This document shows, piece after piece, positions 39,028-48,149 of a stretch of 64,000 nt of DNA. Positions within the stretch are counted from its first letter, which is position 1. Every line of letters begins with the position of its first letter. The DNA is from an uncultured Bacteroidota bacterium. Its GTDB lineage: Bacteria > Bacteroidota > Bacteroidia > Bacteroidales > UBA12077. The DNA lies in assembly GCA_913055635.1 (NCBI GenBank), contig CAJXLK010000014.1:27504-91503 (forward strand), written 5' to 3'. Below the pieces are notes generated by a model. It searched no databases. It was not told where the DNA came from and saw only the letters and a list, made by a program, of their open reading frames with translations. A program made the position numbers and the translations under genes.

Positions 39028-40040
39028 GTTTGTATTTTCAGATAAACTTCAAATATCTGTTCTTTCTCCTCGATGTTTAGCTCATGGCGTTTGGGATAGA
39101 GCACCTTAAGGCGCTGACGTACGTTGGGAATGCCAAGTCCCTGGCCGGCTGCGGGTTTACCGTTTGGCGGCAGGGAGTTGACGATGCTGAAATATAAAGT
39201 TCCGTTGGCAGAACGGAAGATCATTTGCACATAAGCCCGGGGGTCCTCTTCCACCTTGCTGAATTTAAAGGCATTTTCAATGAACGGGATAAATAGCATC
39301 GGGGCGATCACCATTTTTCCGGAAGCTTCCTCATGCTCGAGGCTGATGTTTTGTTCCTTCTCCGACTTCATTTGCTGGAAAGCAATGAAGTTTTTGATGT
39401 ATTCCAACTCTTCGCTTAAGCGCACTGTATCATTGCTGCAGTCATAAAAGACATAGCGCAGCATCTCGGAAAGCTTCAGCACGCTTTCCGGGGCCCGTTG
39501 TGAACGGGAATAGGTCAGGGCATAGATGTTGTTTAACGCATTGAAAATAAAATGCGGGTTGATCTGTGCCTTTAGCAGTTTCAATTCGGTGCCCAGCTTT
39601 TCTTCCTTGAGATTTTTCTCCCGGATGGCCTGCCTTTTTACGGTATTGGACAGGTAAAGGGTGATGCTGATGAAGTTGGCCATCAGAAACAGGAAAAGTG
39701 AACGGACAATCAGGAAAAGGGCCGGTGGCGTACTGTGATTCTCATATATCTTGTGGGGCTGTATGAGCATCTGATCCATCAGATAATGTCCCAGGCTGAG
39801 GATAATGAGAAGCAGGATGTTCAGCATCAGGAATTTGGTTCGTCTTTTTTGGAAAAAATAGCGGGGGATCAGCACATATTCATTCAGGATGAATAAAAGG
39901 ATGATCAGCGTGGCTGTTATTCCTCCCAAAAGCAGGGTAATCTGAAGGGGAAAAAGGTGGCTCGCCGGCAGGGCCATGACCATGGAGATGGCCAGGATGA
40001 TCAATATTTTGTTGACCAGCGGGGGAATTCTCCTGTTCAT
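39021..40040 (-). CDS. LytS-like sensor histidine kinase (His_kinase family)
   Basis: A 339-residue inner-membrane kinase. Four hydrophobic segments occupy residues 10-135; the His_kinase domain has LKAQINPHFIFNALNNIYAL with the phosphorylated His at about 163, and the ATPase part shows the N-box FIPFIENAFKFSKV and GQGLGIPNVRQRL. There is no extracellular sensor domain of note, so the signal may be sensed in the membrane. It phosphorylates the LytTR regulator downstream. The divergent RND operon starts 507 bp away. The 3' end overlaps the repeat. Confidence 0.92.
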   Translation of the reverse strand: MNRRIPPLVNKILIILAISMVMALPASHLFPLQITLLLGGITATLIILLFILNEYVLIPRYFFQKRRTKFLMLNILLLIILSLGHYLMDQMLIQPHKIYENHSTPPALFLIVRSLFLFLMANFISITLYLSNTVKRQAIREKNLKEEKLGTELKLLKAQINPHFIFNALNNIYALTYSRSQRAPESVLKLSEMLRYVFYDCSNDTVRLSEELEYIKNFIAFQQMKSEKEQNISLEHEEASGKMVIAPMLFIPFIENAFKFSKVEEDPRAYVQMIFRSANGTLYFSIVNSLPPNGKPAAGQGLGIPNVRQRLKVLYPKRHELNIEEKEQIFEVYLKIQTQ

Positions 40041-40547
40041 ACGTCCAATTTTGGTTCAAAATTAGCCAAAAAAGCAAAGGGGATAAAAGAAATTGAACGA
40101 ATGGCAGGCGGGTATGAACCAAATGACTTCCCCGGTAAATAATTGTTTTCCTGCTGTGGATCTGATATCGATCTTTGCCCGGTGATGCTGATCCTGCCAC
40201 CCCTAATGATGTGACCCCTCCTATGAGGCTTCCCGTTCTGTGATGCTTCCCATTCTGTGATGTAACAAATCCTAGGAGGCTTCCCGTCAAAAACGCTTTG
40301 AAACGGCATTAATGGCAGGTGTGCTTATGCAAGCAGACGGTCAAAAACAATACCTTGCCCTCTTTGTTTTAAACCATTTGTAGCAAAGATGAATCTATTG
40401 TTTATTGCAGAAATGTAACTCTTGGTTTAAGACAAACACGGTTTCGTTCAAGAAATTTTTTCCCTTGTAATAATCGCAGTAATCTTGCGTCGAATTCAAC
40501 GAACATAGAAAACTATTTTAGGAACATTGAAATAAAAATGCTGGATC
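40041..40547. other. divergent control region of kinase and RND operon 2
   Basis: 507 bp without a gene between two divergent starts. It holds a 17-bp direct repeat (40228-40261, with a partial third copy) and, next to the RND start, AT-rich sequence. TTG at 40465 and TAATCTTG at 40480 are too close together for a standard -33/-7 pair. Confidence 0.5.
40228..40288 (+). promoter_or_regulatory. 17-bp tandem direct repeat, candidate operator
   Basis: GCTTCCCGTTCTGTGAT (40228-40244) is followed at once by GCTTCCCATTCTGTGAT (40245-40261), with GGCTTCCCGTC again at 40278-40288. LytTR regulators usually bind pairs of short direct repeats, and the regulator and its kinase are encoded next door. Binding is inferred only. 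Confidence 0.45.
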
Positions 40548-41666
40548 ATGAAAAGGAAGAAAATCATTTATTTAATTGGAAGTCTTGCAGTAATTGGCGT
40601 GGCGGTGGCTTTATCGGGTTTTTTTATGCGCAATCAGCCCGAGCCCAGGCAAAACAGGAAACAGGAGAATTTGATCTCGGTTCAGGCGGATACGGCTTTC
40701 ATCAGGGAAGTCCATCCATCCATGCAGTATGAAGGCCGGATTCAGTCGTATGAGACCGTATCGCTGGCTTCTGAAGTCACCGGGCGGATCATGGAAGGAG
40801 AAGTGCCTTTTAAAGAAGGGGAAGATTTTGAAAAAGGAGATTTGTTGATCCGGATATACAAAGAGGATGCACAGGCAGCGATGACCTCCGGGAAAAGCAA
40901 TTTTTTGCGGACCCTGTCTTCTATTTTACCGGATCTGAAAGTTGATTTCCCGGATCAATATAAAAAATGGAAGGCGTTTTTCAATGCGATCGATGTCCGG
41001 GGGGATTTGCCTGCGCTTCCCGAGATCCATTCAGAGCAGGAACAGGTTTTTCTGGCTTCCCGTGGGGTGCTCTCCGAATATTATTCGTTGCGTCAGCAGG
41101 AGATCCGTCTGAAGAAATACAATCTTTATGCCCCTTTCGACGGGGCCTTTCAGAAGGTGCACCAGCAGGTAGGGGCCATTGCCAGTCCCGGCCAGGGGTT
41201 GGCCTCGGTCGTGAGAACCGACCGGCTGGAAGCGGTGATCCCGGTACCCGCCGAAGACGCCCGCTGGATTCGCCCGGGCGATGATGTGGAGCTGACCGGC
41301 AACAACGGGGTGAAACATTCAGGCACTGTTACCCGGATTGCCGATTTTCTGGATCCTTCCACCCAATCGGTCAATGTCTATGTGCGTTATTTTCCCCGTG
41401 GTGAGAAGACTTTTAAAGTCGGTGAGTTTGTTCAGGCTTCCTTTGATATCACCAAGCCCGTCAGCGGGTTCACCATTCCACGCGAAGCCCTGCTCGACCA
41501 GGGAGCCGTTTATATTGTGAACGACCACAAACTCCGTATAAAACCGGTTGAAGTAATCCGCAAGCTGGAGGATCATGCCGTGGTTTCCGGCATAAAGGAA
41601 GGTGCCCTGGTGGTGGTTGAATCACTGGTCGATGTGAACGAAGGGCAAAAGGTAGAGATCCGATAA
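40548..41666 (+). CDS. RND efflux periplasmic adaptor subunit (operon 2)
   Basis: A 372-residue membrane-fusion protein with an N-terminal anchor (YLIGSLAVIGVAVALSGFF). The lipoyl halves are VTGRIMEGEVPFKEGEDFEKG and KKYNLYAPFDGAFQKVHQ. The insert between them has the same unusual layout as the adaptor at 27.3 kb, with FLRTLSSILPDLKVDFP and FLASRGVLSEYYSL. Beta-barrel and membrane-proximal domains follow. The pump gene starts 46 nt downstream and a TolC gene follows, so this operon encodes a full tripartite pump. Confidence 0.92.
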   Translation: MKRKKIIYLIGSLAVIGVAVALSGFFMRNQPEPRQNRKQENLISVQADTAFIREVHPSMQYEGRIQSYETVSLASEVTGRIMEGEVPFKEGEDFEKGDLLIRIYKEDAQAAMTSGKSNFLRTLSSILPDLKVDFPDQYKKWKAFFNAIDVRGDLPALPEIHSEQEQVFLASRGVLSEYYSLRQQEIRLKKYNLYAPFDGAFQKVHQQVGAIASPGQGLASVVRTDRLEAVIPVPAEDARWIRPGDDVELTGNNGVKHSGTVTRIADFLDPSTQSVNVYVRYFPRGEKTFKVGEFVQASFDITKPVSGFTIPREALLDQGAVYIVNDHKLRIKPVEVIRKLEDHAVVSGIKEGALVVVESLVDVNEGQKVEIR

Positions 41667-41712
41667 GAAGCAATCAGGTAGAATTAAGAAACAGGATAAC
41701 CCCGAATAATTT

Positions 41713-44700
41713 ATGAAACGACTTGTCAGAACGTTTGTTGAATATCCCTTTTATGGAAAGATGGTGGTATTGGTTTTACTGGTGCTGGGAGTATTGTCTT
41801 ATATGAACATGAGGAAATCCTCCTTTCCGATGGTCGAGACCAATACGATTACCGTCTCGGTGATGTATCCGGGAGCTACGCCCCAACAGATGGATGAAGG
41901 GGTAACCACCCTGATTGAAAATGCCATTCGCGGACTTCCCGGCATCAAAGAATTCAGTTCCCGTTCCATGGAAAATATGTCGCGCGTCACCATTACCGCA
42001 CGTTTTGGTTATGATATTGATGAATTGTTGATTGATGTAAAGAATGCGGTTGACGGGATCTCGAATTTCCCCCGGGCCGCCGAGAAGCCCCGGGTATCCA
42101 AGCGCCGCTCGACGGCCCCGGCGATGTTTCTTTCGCTGGTTACCACAAGTGATGACCGGCTCAAGATGAATGATATCGCCAACCGCATTGAGGATGACCT
42201 GATGAGTTCGGGCGAAATTTCCCAGGTGGGCATCTATGGTTTGCCTTCCAGCCGGATTGAGATGGCCATTACACTGGATGAAACCCAGTTGCGGCGTTAT
42301 AACCTGTCTTTTTCCCAGGTGAAGAATGCCATCAGCAGCAACAACCTGGACATTCATGGAGGTACCATCCGCAACCCCCGTGAGCAAATCAAAATCGTCA
42401 GCCGCCAGCGGTCAGTCAAAGCCAAAGACATTGAGGATATTGTGGTACAGACCAATCCCAATGGCCGTTTGATTCGAATTGGAGATATCGCTGAGGTAGA
42501 AAGGCAGTTTGAGGAAGATCCCAGTGTCAGCTATGTCAAGGGCGAGCTGAGTGCTACGGTGTTCATCCAGAAGCTGAAAACAGAGGACCTGAAAAAGATT
42601 TCTGATCATGTCAACCAGTATATCAGTGATTTCAATGACTCGCACGACCAGTTTCGCCTGGAAGTTTTACACGATTTTAACGAGAATATCGATTCTCAGC
42701 TTTCCATTTTGATCGGAAACGGGCTGCTGGGGATTTTCCTGGTGATTGTGATGCTTTCCCTGCTGCTCAATTTCCGGCTTTCCTTGTGGGTGGCCTGGGG
42801 CATTCCCGCTTCTTTCCTGGGCATGTTTATTGTTGCCTCTGCATACGGGGTAACCGTGAATGTGATCTCGCTGGTTGGGATGATCCTGATCATTGGTATT
42901 TTGGTCGATGACGGGATTGTCATCGGCGAGAACATCTTCACCCATTTTGAACGGGGAAAGTTACCCAGGGTGGCTGCCATAGACGGGACCGTTGAAGTGC
43001 TGCCGGCGGTGTTGGTCTCCATTACCACCACCATGATTGCCTTTTCTCCCTTGTTCTTTGTGGAAGGCCATATGGAGTTTCTCTATGTGCTGGCTTTTGT
43101 GGTGGTTTTTGCCCTGGCCTTTTCTTTGGTCGAGGCCTTTTTTGTTCTTCCGGCCCATGTGGGCAATCCGCGTATATTGCATTCCAATAAGAAGCAAAGC
43201 AAAGCCAGCCGGTTTACCACCCGGGCCATTCATTTGCTCAGGGATCGCCTTTACATGCCTTTTCTCAGGCGGATCATGGCGCATAAGGGCTTTATGCTTT
43301 CCATCGTCACGGCATTGGTCATCTTAACCGGTGGGTTGCTGATGAGTGGGAAGCTGGCCTTTACTTTCTTCCCGCCTCAGCCGGCCGATATGTTTACCAT
43401 TGATCTGGCCCTCAAACCGGGCGTCAACCGAGATATTACCAAAGAGAAGCTGTTTTACCTGGAGGACCAGCTTTATGAGGTCAACCAGGAGCTGATGGAG
43501 GAGCATGGGGATAGCACCTCTTATGTCAACACCACTGCGGTGAACCTGGGCAGTTCCTTTGACGGGTCTGAAACGGGTACCCATGCCGGGATGATCCGGG
43601 TGTTTTTAAATCCCCTGGAAGATACCGAGGTTTCAGACCAGACCATTAAACGGGCCCTGGACAAGAAAGTGGGCGACATTCCCGGGGCCTATAAATTTGC
43701 CATTGGCGCTTCCAGCCGCTTTGGAGCCCCGGTGTCGATCAGTTTGCTTGGCTATGATATGGATAAGTTGAAGAAGGCCCAAAAAGAGCTGGAAGCCGGC
43801 CTGGCCGATATGGATGCCTTGTTTAATATTACCAACAATGCGCAGTTGGGCAGCCAGGAAATTCGGCTCAAATTGAAACCCAAAGCCCATACCCTGGGGC
43901 TGACCCAGACTTCCCTGATGAATAAAGTACGCAACGGTTTTTATGGGGCCCTGGCCCAACGCATTCAGGACGGAAAGGATGAGATATGGTTTTATGTGCG
44001 GTATCCCCAGAAAAATCGTCAGACGATGGGGCAATTGGAGAGCATGATGATTCAAACCCCGGCCGGCAAGTATCCCCTGACCACGGTGGCTGAGATCTCC
44101 AAGGGCCGAAGCCTGAGCCGTATTAACGGATATAATGGCAGACGCGAGATACGGGTGGAGGCCTACCTCAAGGATCAGGACAAGGCTGTACCCCCCATCC
44201 TGGATTATGTGGAAGCCAATCTGCTGTTGGATATCATGGAAGAGTATCCCAGCCTGGATTATCAATACCAGGGCCAGCGCAAGGATACCCAGCAGCAGAT
44301 GAACAGTTTGACCAAATATTATAGCATTGCTTTTCTGGTGATTGTCATTTTGATCATGGTATACTTTAAATCCTTCCGCCAGGGAGCGATTATCCTGCTT
44401 ACCATCCCCCTTGGATTCATGGGGGCCATCTGGGGCCACGGCATACAGGGTCAGCCCATGTCGATGCTCAGCCTTTGGGGAATGGTGGCCCTGACCGGCA
44501 CGATCATCAACGATTCGGTGGTGTTTATGGCCAAGTACAATCAGCTTTTGGTCGAAGGCTACGAGGTTTATAAATCAGCAATGGAGGCAGCCCGTGCCCG
44601 CTTCCGCCCGCTGTTCCTGACTACAGTGACCACCTTCGCCGGTCTGATGCCCCTGATCCTGGAAGGCAGCCCGGATGCCCAGTTCCTCATCCCAATGGCC

Positions 44701-44919
44701 ATATCCGTGGCCTACGGCATCCTGTTTGGCAGCATCTTCATCCTGCTGACCCTGCCCATCTTGATCGTGTTGTTCAATCGCTTCCAGATGGAAATGAAGA
44801 AACTCGCCGGGAAAAAAGAGGTGACCCCCAGATCGGTGGAAGCTGCCGTGATCAATTATCAGATCGATCAACGGGTTGAACAGGCCCTGAAAGATGAAGA
44901 ATGTAAACAAAATGAATAA
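41713..44919 (+). CDS. RND efflux pump permease (operon 2)
   Basis: A 1068-residue RND transporter with the same organisation as the one at 28.5 kb. Proton-relay acids are Asp399-Asp400 in ILVDDGIVIGEN; the TM10 motif is GTIINDSVVFMAKY, again with Asn where AcrB has Lys940. The N-terminus (RLVRTFVEYPFYGKM) and the porter-domain motif KNAVDGIS are near-identical in both pumps. It assembles with the adaptor upstream and the TolC protein downstream. The substrate is unknown; bile-salt-like, drug or lipid export are possible. Confidence 0.94.
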   Translation: MKRLVRTFVEYPFYGKMVVLVLLVLGVLSYMNMRKSSFPMVETNTITVSVMYPGATPQQMDEGVTTLIENAIRGLPGIKEFSSRSMENMSRVTITARFGYDIDELLIDVKNAVDGISNFPRAAEKPRVSKRRSTAPAMFLSLVTTSDDRLKMNDIANRIEDDLMSSGEISQVGIYGLPSSRIEMAITLDETQLRRYNLSFSQVKNAISSNNLDIHGGTIRNPREQIKIVSRQRSVKAKDIEDIVVQTNPNGRLIRIGDIAEVERQFEEDPSVSYVKGELSATVFIQKLKTEDLKKISDHVNQYISDFNDSHDQFRLEVLHDFNENIDSQLSILIGNGLLGIFLVIVMLSLLLNFRLSLWVAWGIPASFLGMFIVASAYGVTVNVISLVGMILIIGILVDDGIVIGENIFTHFERGKLPRVAAIDGTVEVLPAVLVSITTTMIAFSPLFFVEGHMEFLYVLAFVVVFALAFSLVEAFFVLPAHVGNPRILHSNKKQSKASRFTTRAIHLLRDRLYMPFLRRIMAHKGFMLSIVTALVILTGGLLMSGKLAFTFFPPQPADMFTIDLALKPGVNRDITKEKLFYLEDQLYEVNQELMEEHGDSTSYVNTTAVNLGSSFDGSETGTHAGMIRVFLNPLEDTEVSDQTIKRALDKKVGDIPGAYKFAIGASSRFGAPVSISLLGYDMDKLKKAQKELEAGLADMDALFNITNNAQLGSQEIRLKLKPKAHTLGLTQTSLMNKVRNGFYGALAQRIQDGKDEIWFYVRYPQKNRQTMGQLESMMIQTPAGKYPLTTVAEISKGRSLSRINGYNGRREIRVEAYLKDQDKAVPPILDYVEANLLLDIMEEYPSLDYQYQGQRKDTQQQMNSLTKYYSIAFLVIVILIMVYFKSFRQGAIILLTIPLGFMGAIWGHGIQGQPMSMLSLWGMVALTGTIINDSVVFMAKYNQLLVEGYEVYKSAMEAARARFRPLFLTTVTTFAGLMPLILEGSPDAQFLIPMAISVAYGILFGSIFILLTLPILIVLFNRFQMEMKKLAGKKEVTPRSVEAAVINYQIDQRVEQALKDEECKQNE

Positions 44920-44944
44920 CCGAATGTTGCAAAAAGGAAACATC

Positions 44945-46270
44945 ATGAGACATCTACTGGTTCTGTTATTTCTTGTGGCATCCCTGCCGCTGTGGGGACA
45001 GCAGAAAGAAGATCTTTCCCTGGAGGATGCCATTAACAAAGCCCTGGAAAACAATTACGGGATCATCACCAGTGAAAAAAGCCAACGCATCTCCCGGATG
45101 AACAACACCTGGGGCAATGCGGGGGCTCTGCCCACTGTGCGTTTTTCCGGACAGGGCAATACTTCCAGAAACTTCAATGATACCGATAACTATACCTCCC
45201 AGCAGATGAGTGGTACGGTTCAGATGAACTGGACGATCTTTCGCGGATTCAGTGTTCGGATCCAAAAAGACCGTTTGGAAAAGCTCGAGAAGCTCTCCGA
45301 GGGCAATCTGGCGGTGGTCGTTGAAAATACCATTTTCAGTGTGATCATGAGCTATTACAACATCCTGCTGTCCAAAGAACAGCAGGATATTGCCCGCACC
45401 AACATGGAGCTCTCCCGCGACCGCTATGAGCGGGCTCAACACAGCAAGGAGATCGGCAGCATGGTCACCTATGATCTGTTGCAGGCCAAAAATGCCTACT
45501 TGCGCGATAGTTCCGATTACCTCTCGGCCCGCTCTTCATACCGCAATGCCGTCAGGGAGCTTAACTATCTGATGGCTACTCCGCTTCAGGAGCGTTATGC
45601 GTTTACCTCCAGCTTTCAGCCCGATACCAGCGATTTTGCCTACAGCAACCTGGTGCAGAAGATGCTCGAAAACAACAATACCCTGGAGAATCAGTATATG
45701 AATCTTGAACTGGCCCGCCTGGATGTGCGTTCGGCCAAAAGCGCCTACTATCCCAGCCTGTCACTGAACGCCTCTGGCGGCTATTCGGACAGCGAAACCG
45801 ATTATGAAACCATGAACAACCTTGACCAGAGCCGTTCCGGGGCCGATGCCTCCATCGGGGTGTCGCTGTCCTACACCATTTTTGACGGCAACAACCGGAA
45901 AAGAGCCCTGAAAGCGGCCCGGATCCAAAAGCAGATCTCCCAGGTGAAAACCGAAGAGATGAAGCAGGATCTGAAAAATCAACTGGCCCAGGAGTTTGAA
46001 CTTTATCGCGTGCGCAAACAGCTGCTACAGGTGGCCGACGAAAACCTGAAAGCCGCTGAGCTGAATCTGGAGCTCTCCCGGCAGAAATTTGAAAACGGAA
46101 CCATCAACTCGTTCAATTTCCGCGATATCCAGCAACTCTATATGGATGCTGCCTACAACTATCAGCGGGCCGTGTTCAACGTGATTCAAAGCTATCATAC
46201 CCTGATGCGCCTGACCGGAGGTATCATCGAAGAGTACGAAGGCGAACAGGCCATGGAGAACCAGGAGTAG
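44945..46270 (+). CDS. TolC-family outer-membrane channel (operon 2)
   Basis: A 441-residue outer-membrane efflux protein. The signal peptide is MRHLLVLLFLVASLPLWG, cleaved near residue 18. Two similar halves of long alpha-helices follow, with the beta-strand pieces ALPTVRFSGQGN and YYPSLSLNASGGYSD, as in TolC. The frame opens 17 codons earlier, inside the end of the pump gene, but AAGGAAAC before the ATG at 44945 and the position of the signal peptide favour this start, 25 nt after the pump stop. It completes the tripartite system. Confidence 0.9.
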   Translation: MRHLLVLLFLVASLPLWGQQKEDLSLEDAINKALENNYGIITSEKSQRISRMNNTWGNAGALPTVRFSGQGNTSRNFNDTDNYTSQQMSGTVQMNWTIFRGFSVRIQKDRLEKLEKLSEGNLAVVVENTIFSVIMSYYNILLSKEQQDIARTNMELSRDRYERAQHSKEIGSMVTYDLLQAKNAYLRDSSDYLSARSSYRNAVRELNYLMATPLQERYAFTSSFQPDTSDFAYSNLVQKMLENNNTLENQYMNLELARLDVRSAKSAYYPSLSLNASGGYSDSETDYETMNNLDQSRSGADASIGVSLSYTIFDGNNRKRALKAARIQKQISQVKTEEMKQDLKNQLAQEFELYRVRKQLLQVADENLKAAELNLELSRQKFENGTINSFNFRDIQQLYMDAAYNYQRAVFNVIQSYHTLMRLTGGIIEEYEGEQAMENQE

Positions 46271-46390
46271 GATGAGGAAATGATTAAATGAGGAAATGGT
46301 TAAATGATAAAATGAATGCTAGAATGATTAAATGGTTAAATGCGTGAATGCTAAAATGAGTAAATAAAGGAATAAATGAAATAATCATTT
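46271..46390. repeat. array of AAATG words between convergent TolC genes
   Basis: Directly after the TolC stop the sequence consists of about a dozen 7-8-nt words such as GAAATGATTAAATGAGG, GGTTAAATGATAAAATG and GTGAATGCTAAAATGAG. From about 46381 the same words appear in reverse (AATCATTTCTTCATTCATGC), running to the stop of the convergent TolC gene. The same kind of array follows the permease gene at 14.1 kb. Confidence 0.7.
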
Positions 46391-46404
46391 CTTCATTCAT
46401 GCTC

Positions 46405-47913
46405 TCATCTAATCTGATGCAGCTTGTTAAAATCCTGGGTGAGTTCTTTCTGTTCCAGGAAATCGTATAGGGTCATTCGTCGGATTTGGTAGTAGTCATG
46501 CCAGTAGTTTCTGAGGGCCTGGATGTAATTGCGTTTGGCTTCATCCTGCTGGCGGGCTGCCTCGTTGAGTTCCAGTACGCTGACCTTTCCAACCATGAAA
46601 CGTTTTTGGGTGATGTGATATCGTTTTTGAGCCGTCCGGTTGGCTTGCTGTTTAACCTCTACCTGGTCGTCCTGCAGGTTGAATTTCATCACCCGCAGGG
46701 AAACATTCTGTTCAAATTCCCTTTTAGACCGTTTGATGTTGGTTTTGGTCACCTTTTGGCCTGACTGGGCCATCCGGTAGCGTCCCTTCCCCAGACCCCA
46801 GTCGACCAGGGGAATCTCCAGGCCAACGGTCAAGGTTTCCTGATTTTGGGGGGAATCGTAGACCCGGGCAAATTCCTCAGCTTTCTGGGTGAGCCCGAAG
46901 CTGGCGAATAAATCGGCATTGATTCCCTTATCGGCCTTGGCTTTGGCCACCCTTTGACGGGCCTGGAGCAGTTGCTTTTTGTAGTTGACCATTTCGGGAT
47001 TGTTTTCCATGGCCAGCTGGGTGGCTTTGGACACGTCGATGGTCATATCCGGCACATCAGAGGGAGCTTTCAGCGATAAGTCTACCGACTGGTTGAACCC
47101 CAGGTACGAGCGCAAACGGATCTTAGCGGCACGTAAGTTGATTCTGGCCTCATTCCGGTCGGTTTCGGCATTGAGGTAGCGCAGCTTCATGCTCATGAGT
47201 TCATTCTCTGCAATGGTCCCGATCTTATAGCGTTGTTTGGAAATTTTGTAGAGGGTGTCGGCATTGGCATAGTTGGATCGGGCGATCTCCAGATTTTTTT
47301 GGGCTAACAGCAGGTCAAAAAAATAGTTGACCGCCTGGATGGTCACTTCCTCCTGGGCTGCCAGATATTCCTTCTTAGCCTGCTTGTATTTAAGCGGTTC
47401 AATTTGCTTTTCCCATTTGTATTCATTGTAAAATAGCATTGGCTGCCGGTATCCGATGCTGATGGGGGTGGAGCGATAGGAGTGAACCCGGTTGTCGCCA
47501 AACTGGTCGATGCGTTGGAGGTCGGTGTTGACAAACAATTGGCCCCCGGTCAGGCCAATGTTTTGTTGCACGTTGACATTCAACGAGGAAGTGTTGATGT
47601 TGTCTTCCACATAAGAATAGGAACCATCGGGATTTTGATATTTTTTGATGGCCCGGCTGAATTGGGGAAATTCTGAGTTCAAGGTCACTTTGGGCAAAAA
47701 TTTTGCCTTGTGCGAACGATAGGCCCAGTAATCGCTCCGGAATTGATGCTTGGCGACCAGTGCATCCAATGATTGTTCCCGGGCCAGCTCAATGACTTCC
47801 CCCAAGTTCAACTCTTTATGTCTCGTTTGGTCTTGTGCCTGAGCCTTCCCAATGGCACTGCTTAACAAAACTATTACCAGCAGACGAACGGCTGTGGATA
47901 CGGGTTGCATCAT
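46405..47913 (-). CDS. second TolC-family outer-membrane channel
   Basis: A 502-residue exported efflux channel (signal peptide ending near KAQAQ, residue 27). It has the TolC duplicated helical pattern, with ALVAKHQFRSDYWAYRSHKA in the first half and YRMAQSGQKVTKTNIKRSKR in the second, and ends in a short disordered tail. It is convergent with the operon-2 TolC gene and has no pump gene of its own. Since RND operon 1 has no TolC, the two could work together, but that is only a hypothesis. Confidence 0.88.
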   Translation of the reverse strand: MMQPVSTAVRLLVIVLLSSAIGKAQAQDQTRHKELNLGEVIELAREQSLDALVAKHQFRSDYWAYRSHKAKFLPKVTLNSEFPQFSRAIKKYQNPDGSYSYVEDNINTSSLNVNVQQNIGLTGGQLFVNTDLQRIDQFGDNRVHSYRSTPISIGYRQPMLFYNEYKWEKQIEPLKYKQAKKEYLAAQEEVTIQAVNYFFDLLLAQKNLEIARSNYANADTLYKISKQRYKIGTIAENELMSMKLRYLNAETDRNEARINLRAAKIRLRSYLGFNQSVDLSLKAPSDVPDMTIDVSKATQLAMENNPEMVNYKKQLLQARQRVAKAKADKGINADLFASFGLTQKAEEFARVYDSPQNQETLTVGLEIPLVDWGLGKGRYRMAQSGQKVTKTNIKRSKREFEQNVSLRVMKFNLQDDQVEVKQQANRTAQKRYHITQKRFMVGKVSVLELNEAARQQDEAKRNYIQALRNYWHDYYQIRRMTLYDFLEQKELTQDFNKLHQIR

Positions 47914-48149
47914 ATAACGATTGTTTGTTATTGTTATAGTAGGTAGATCATCTGCCCTTTTGACTCCCCACTCAAAAGTAAAAAGATTTTTTTAAGCACT
48001 GAAAATTTTCCTTAAACCTTTTATGGGGCAACAATTGCCTTTTTGGGCTTTTCTCTATAGCGAACCTTTCACATAGACTGTATACAGCCCCCCTGCTGCA
48101 CGGGCACTTCAACTGCTGCAGGCTTTTTTTAAGACCTTATTATAATCGT

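Noticed and set aside
48092-48131. Hairpin CCTGCTGCA/TGCTGCAGG followed by seven T on the plus strand
   Set aside because: It looks like a terminator, but both neighbouring genes are on the minus strand, where no T-run follows. Kept only as a note, since an unseen plus-strand transcript could use it.
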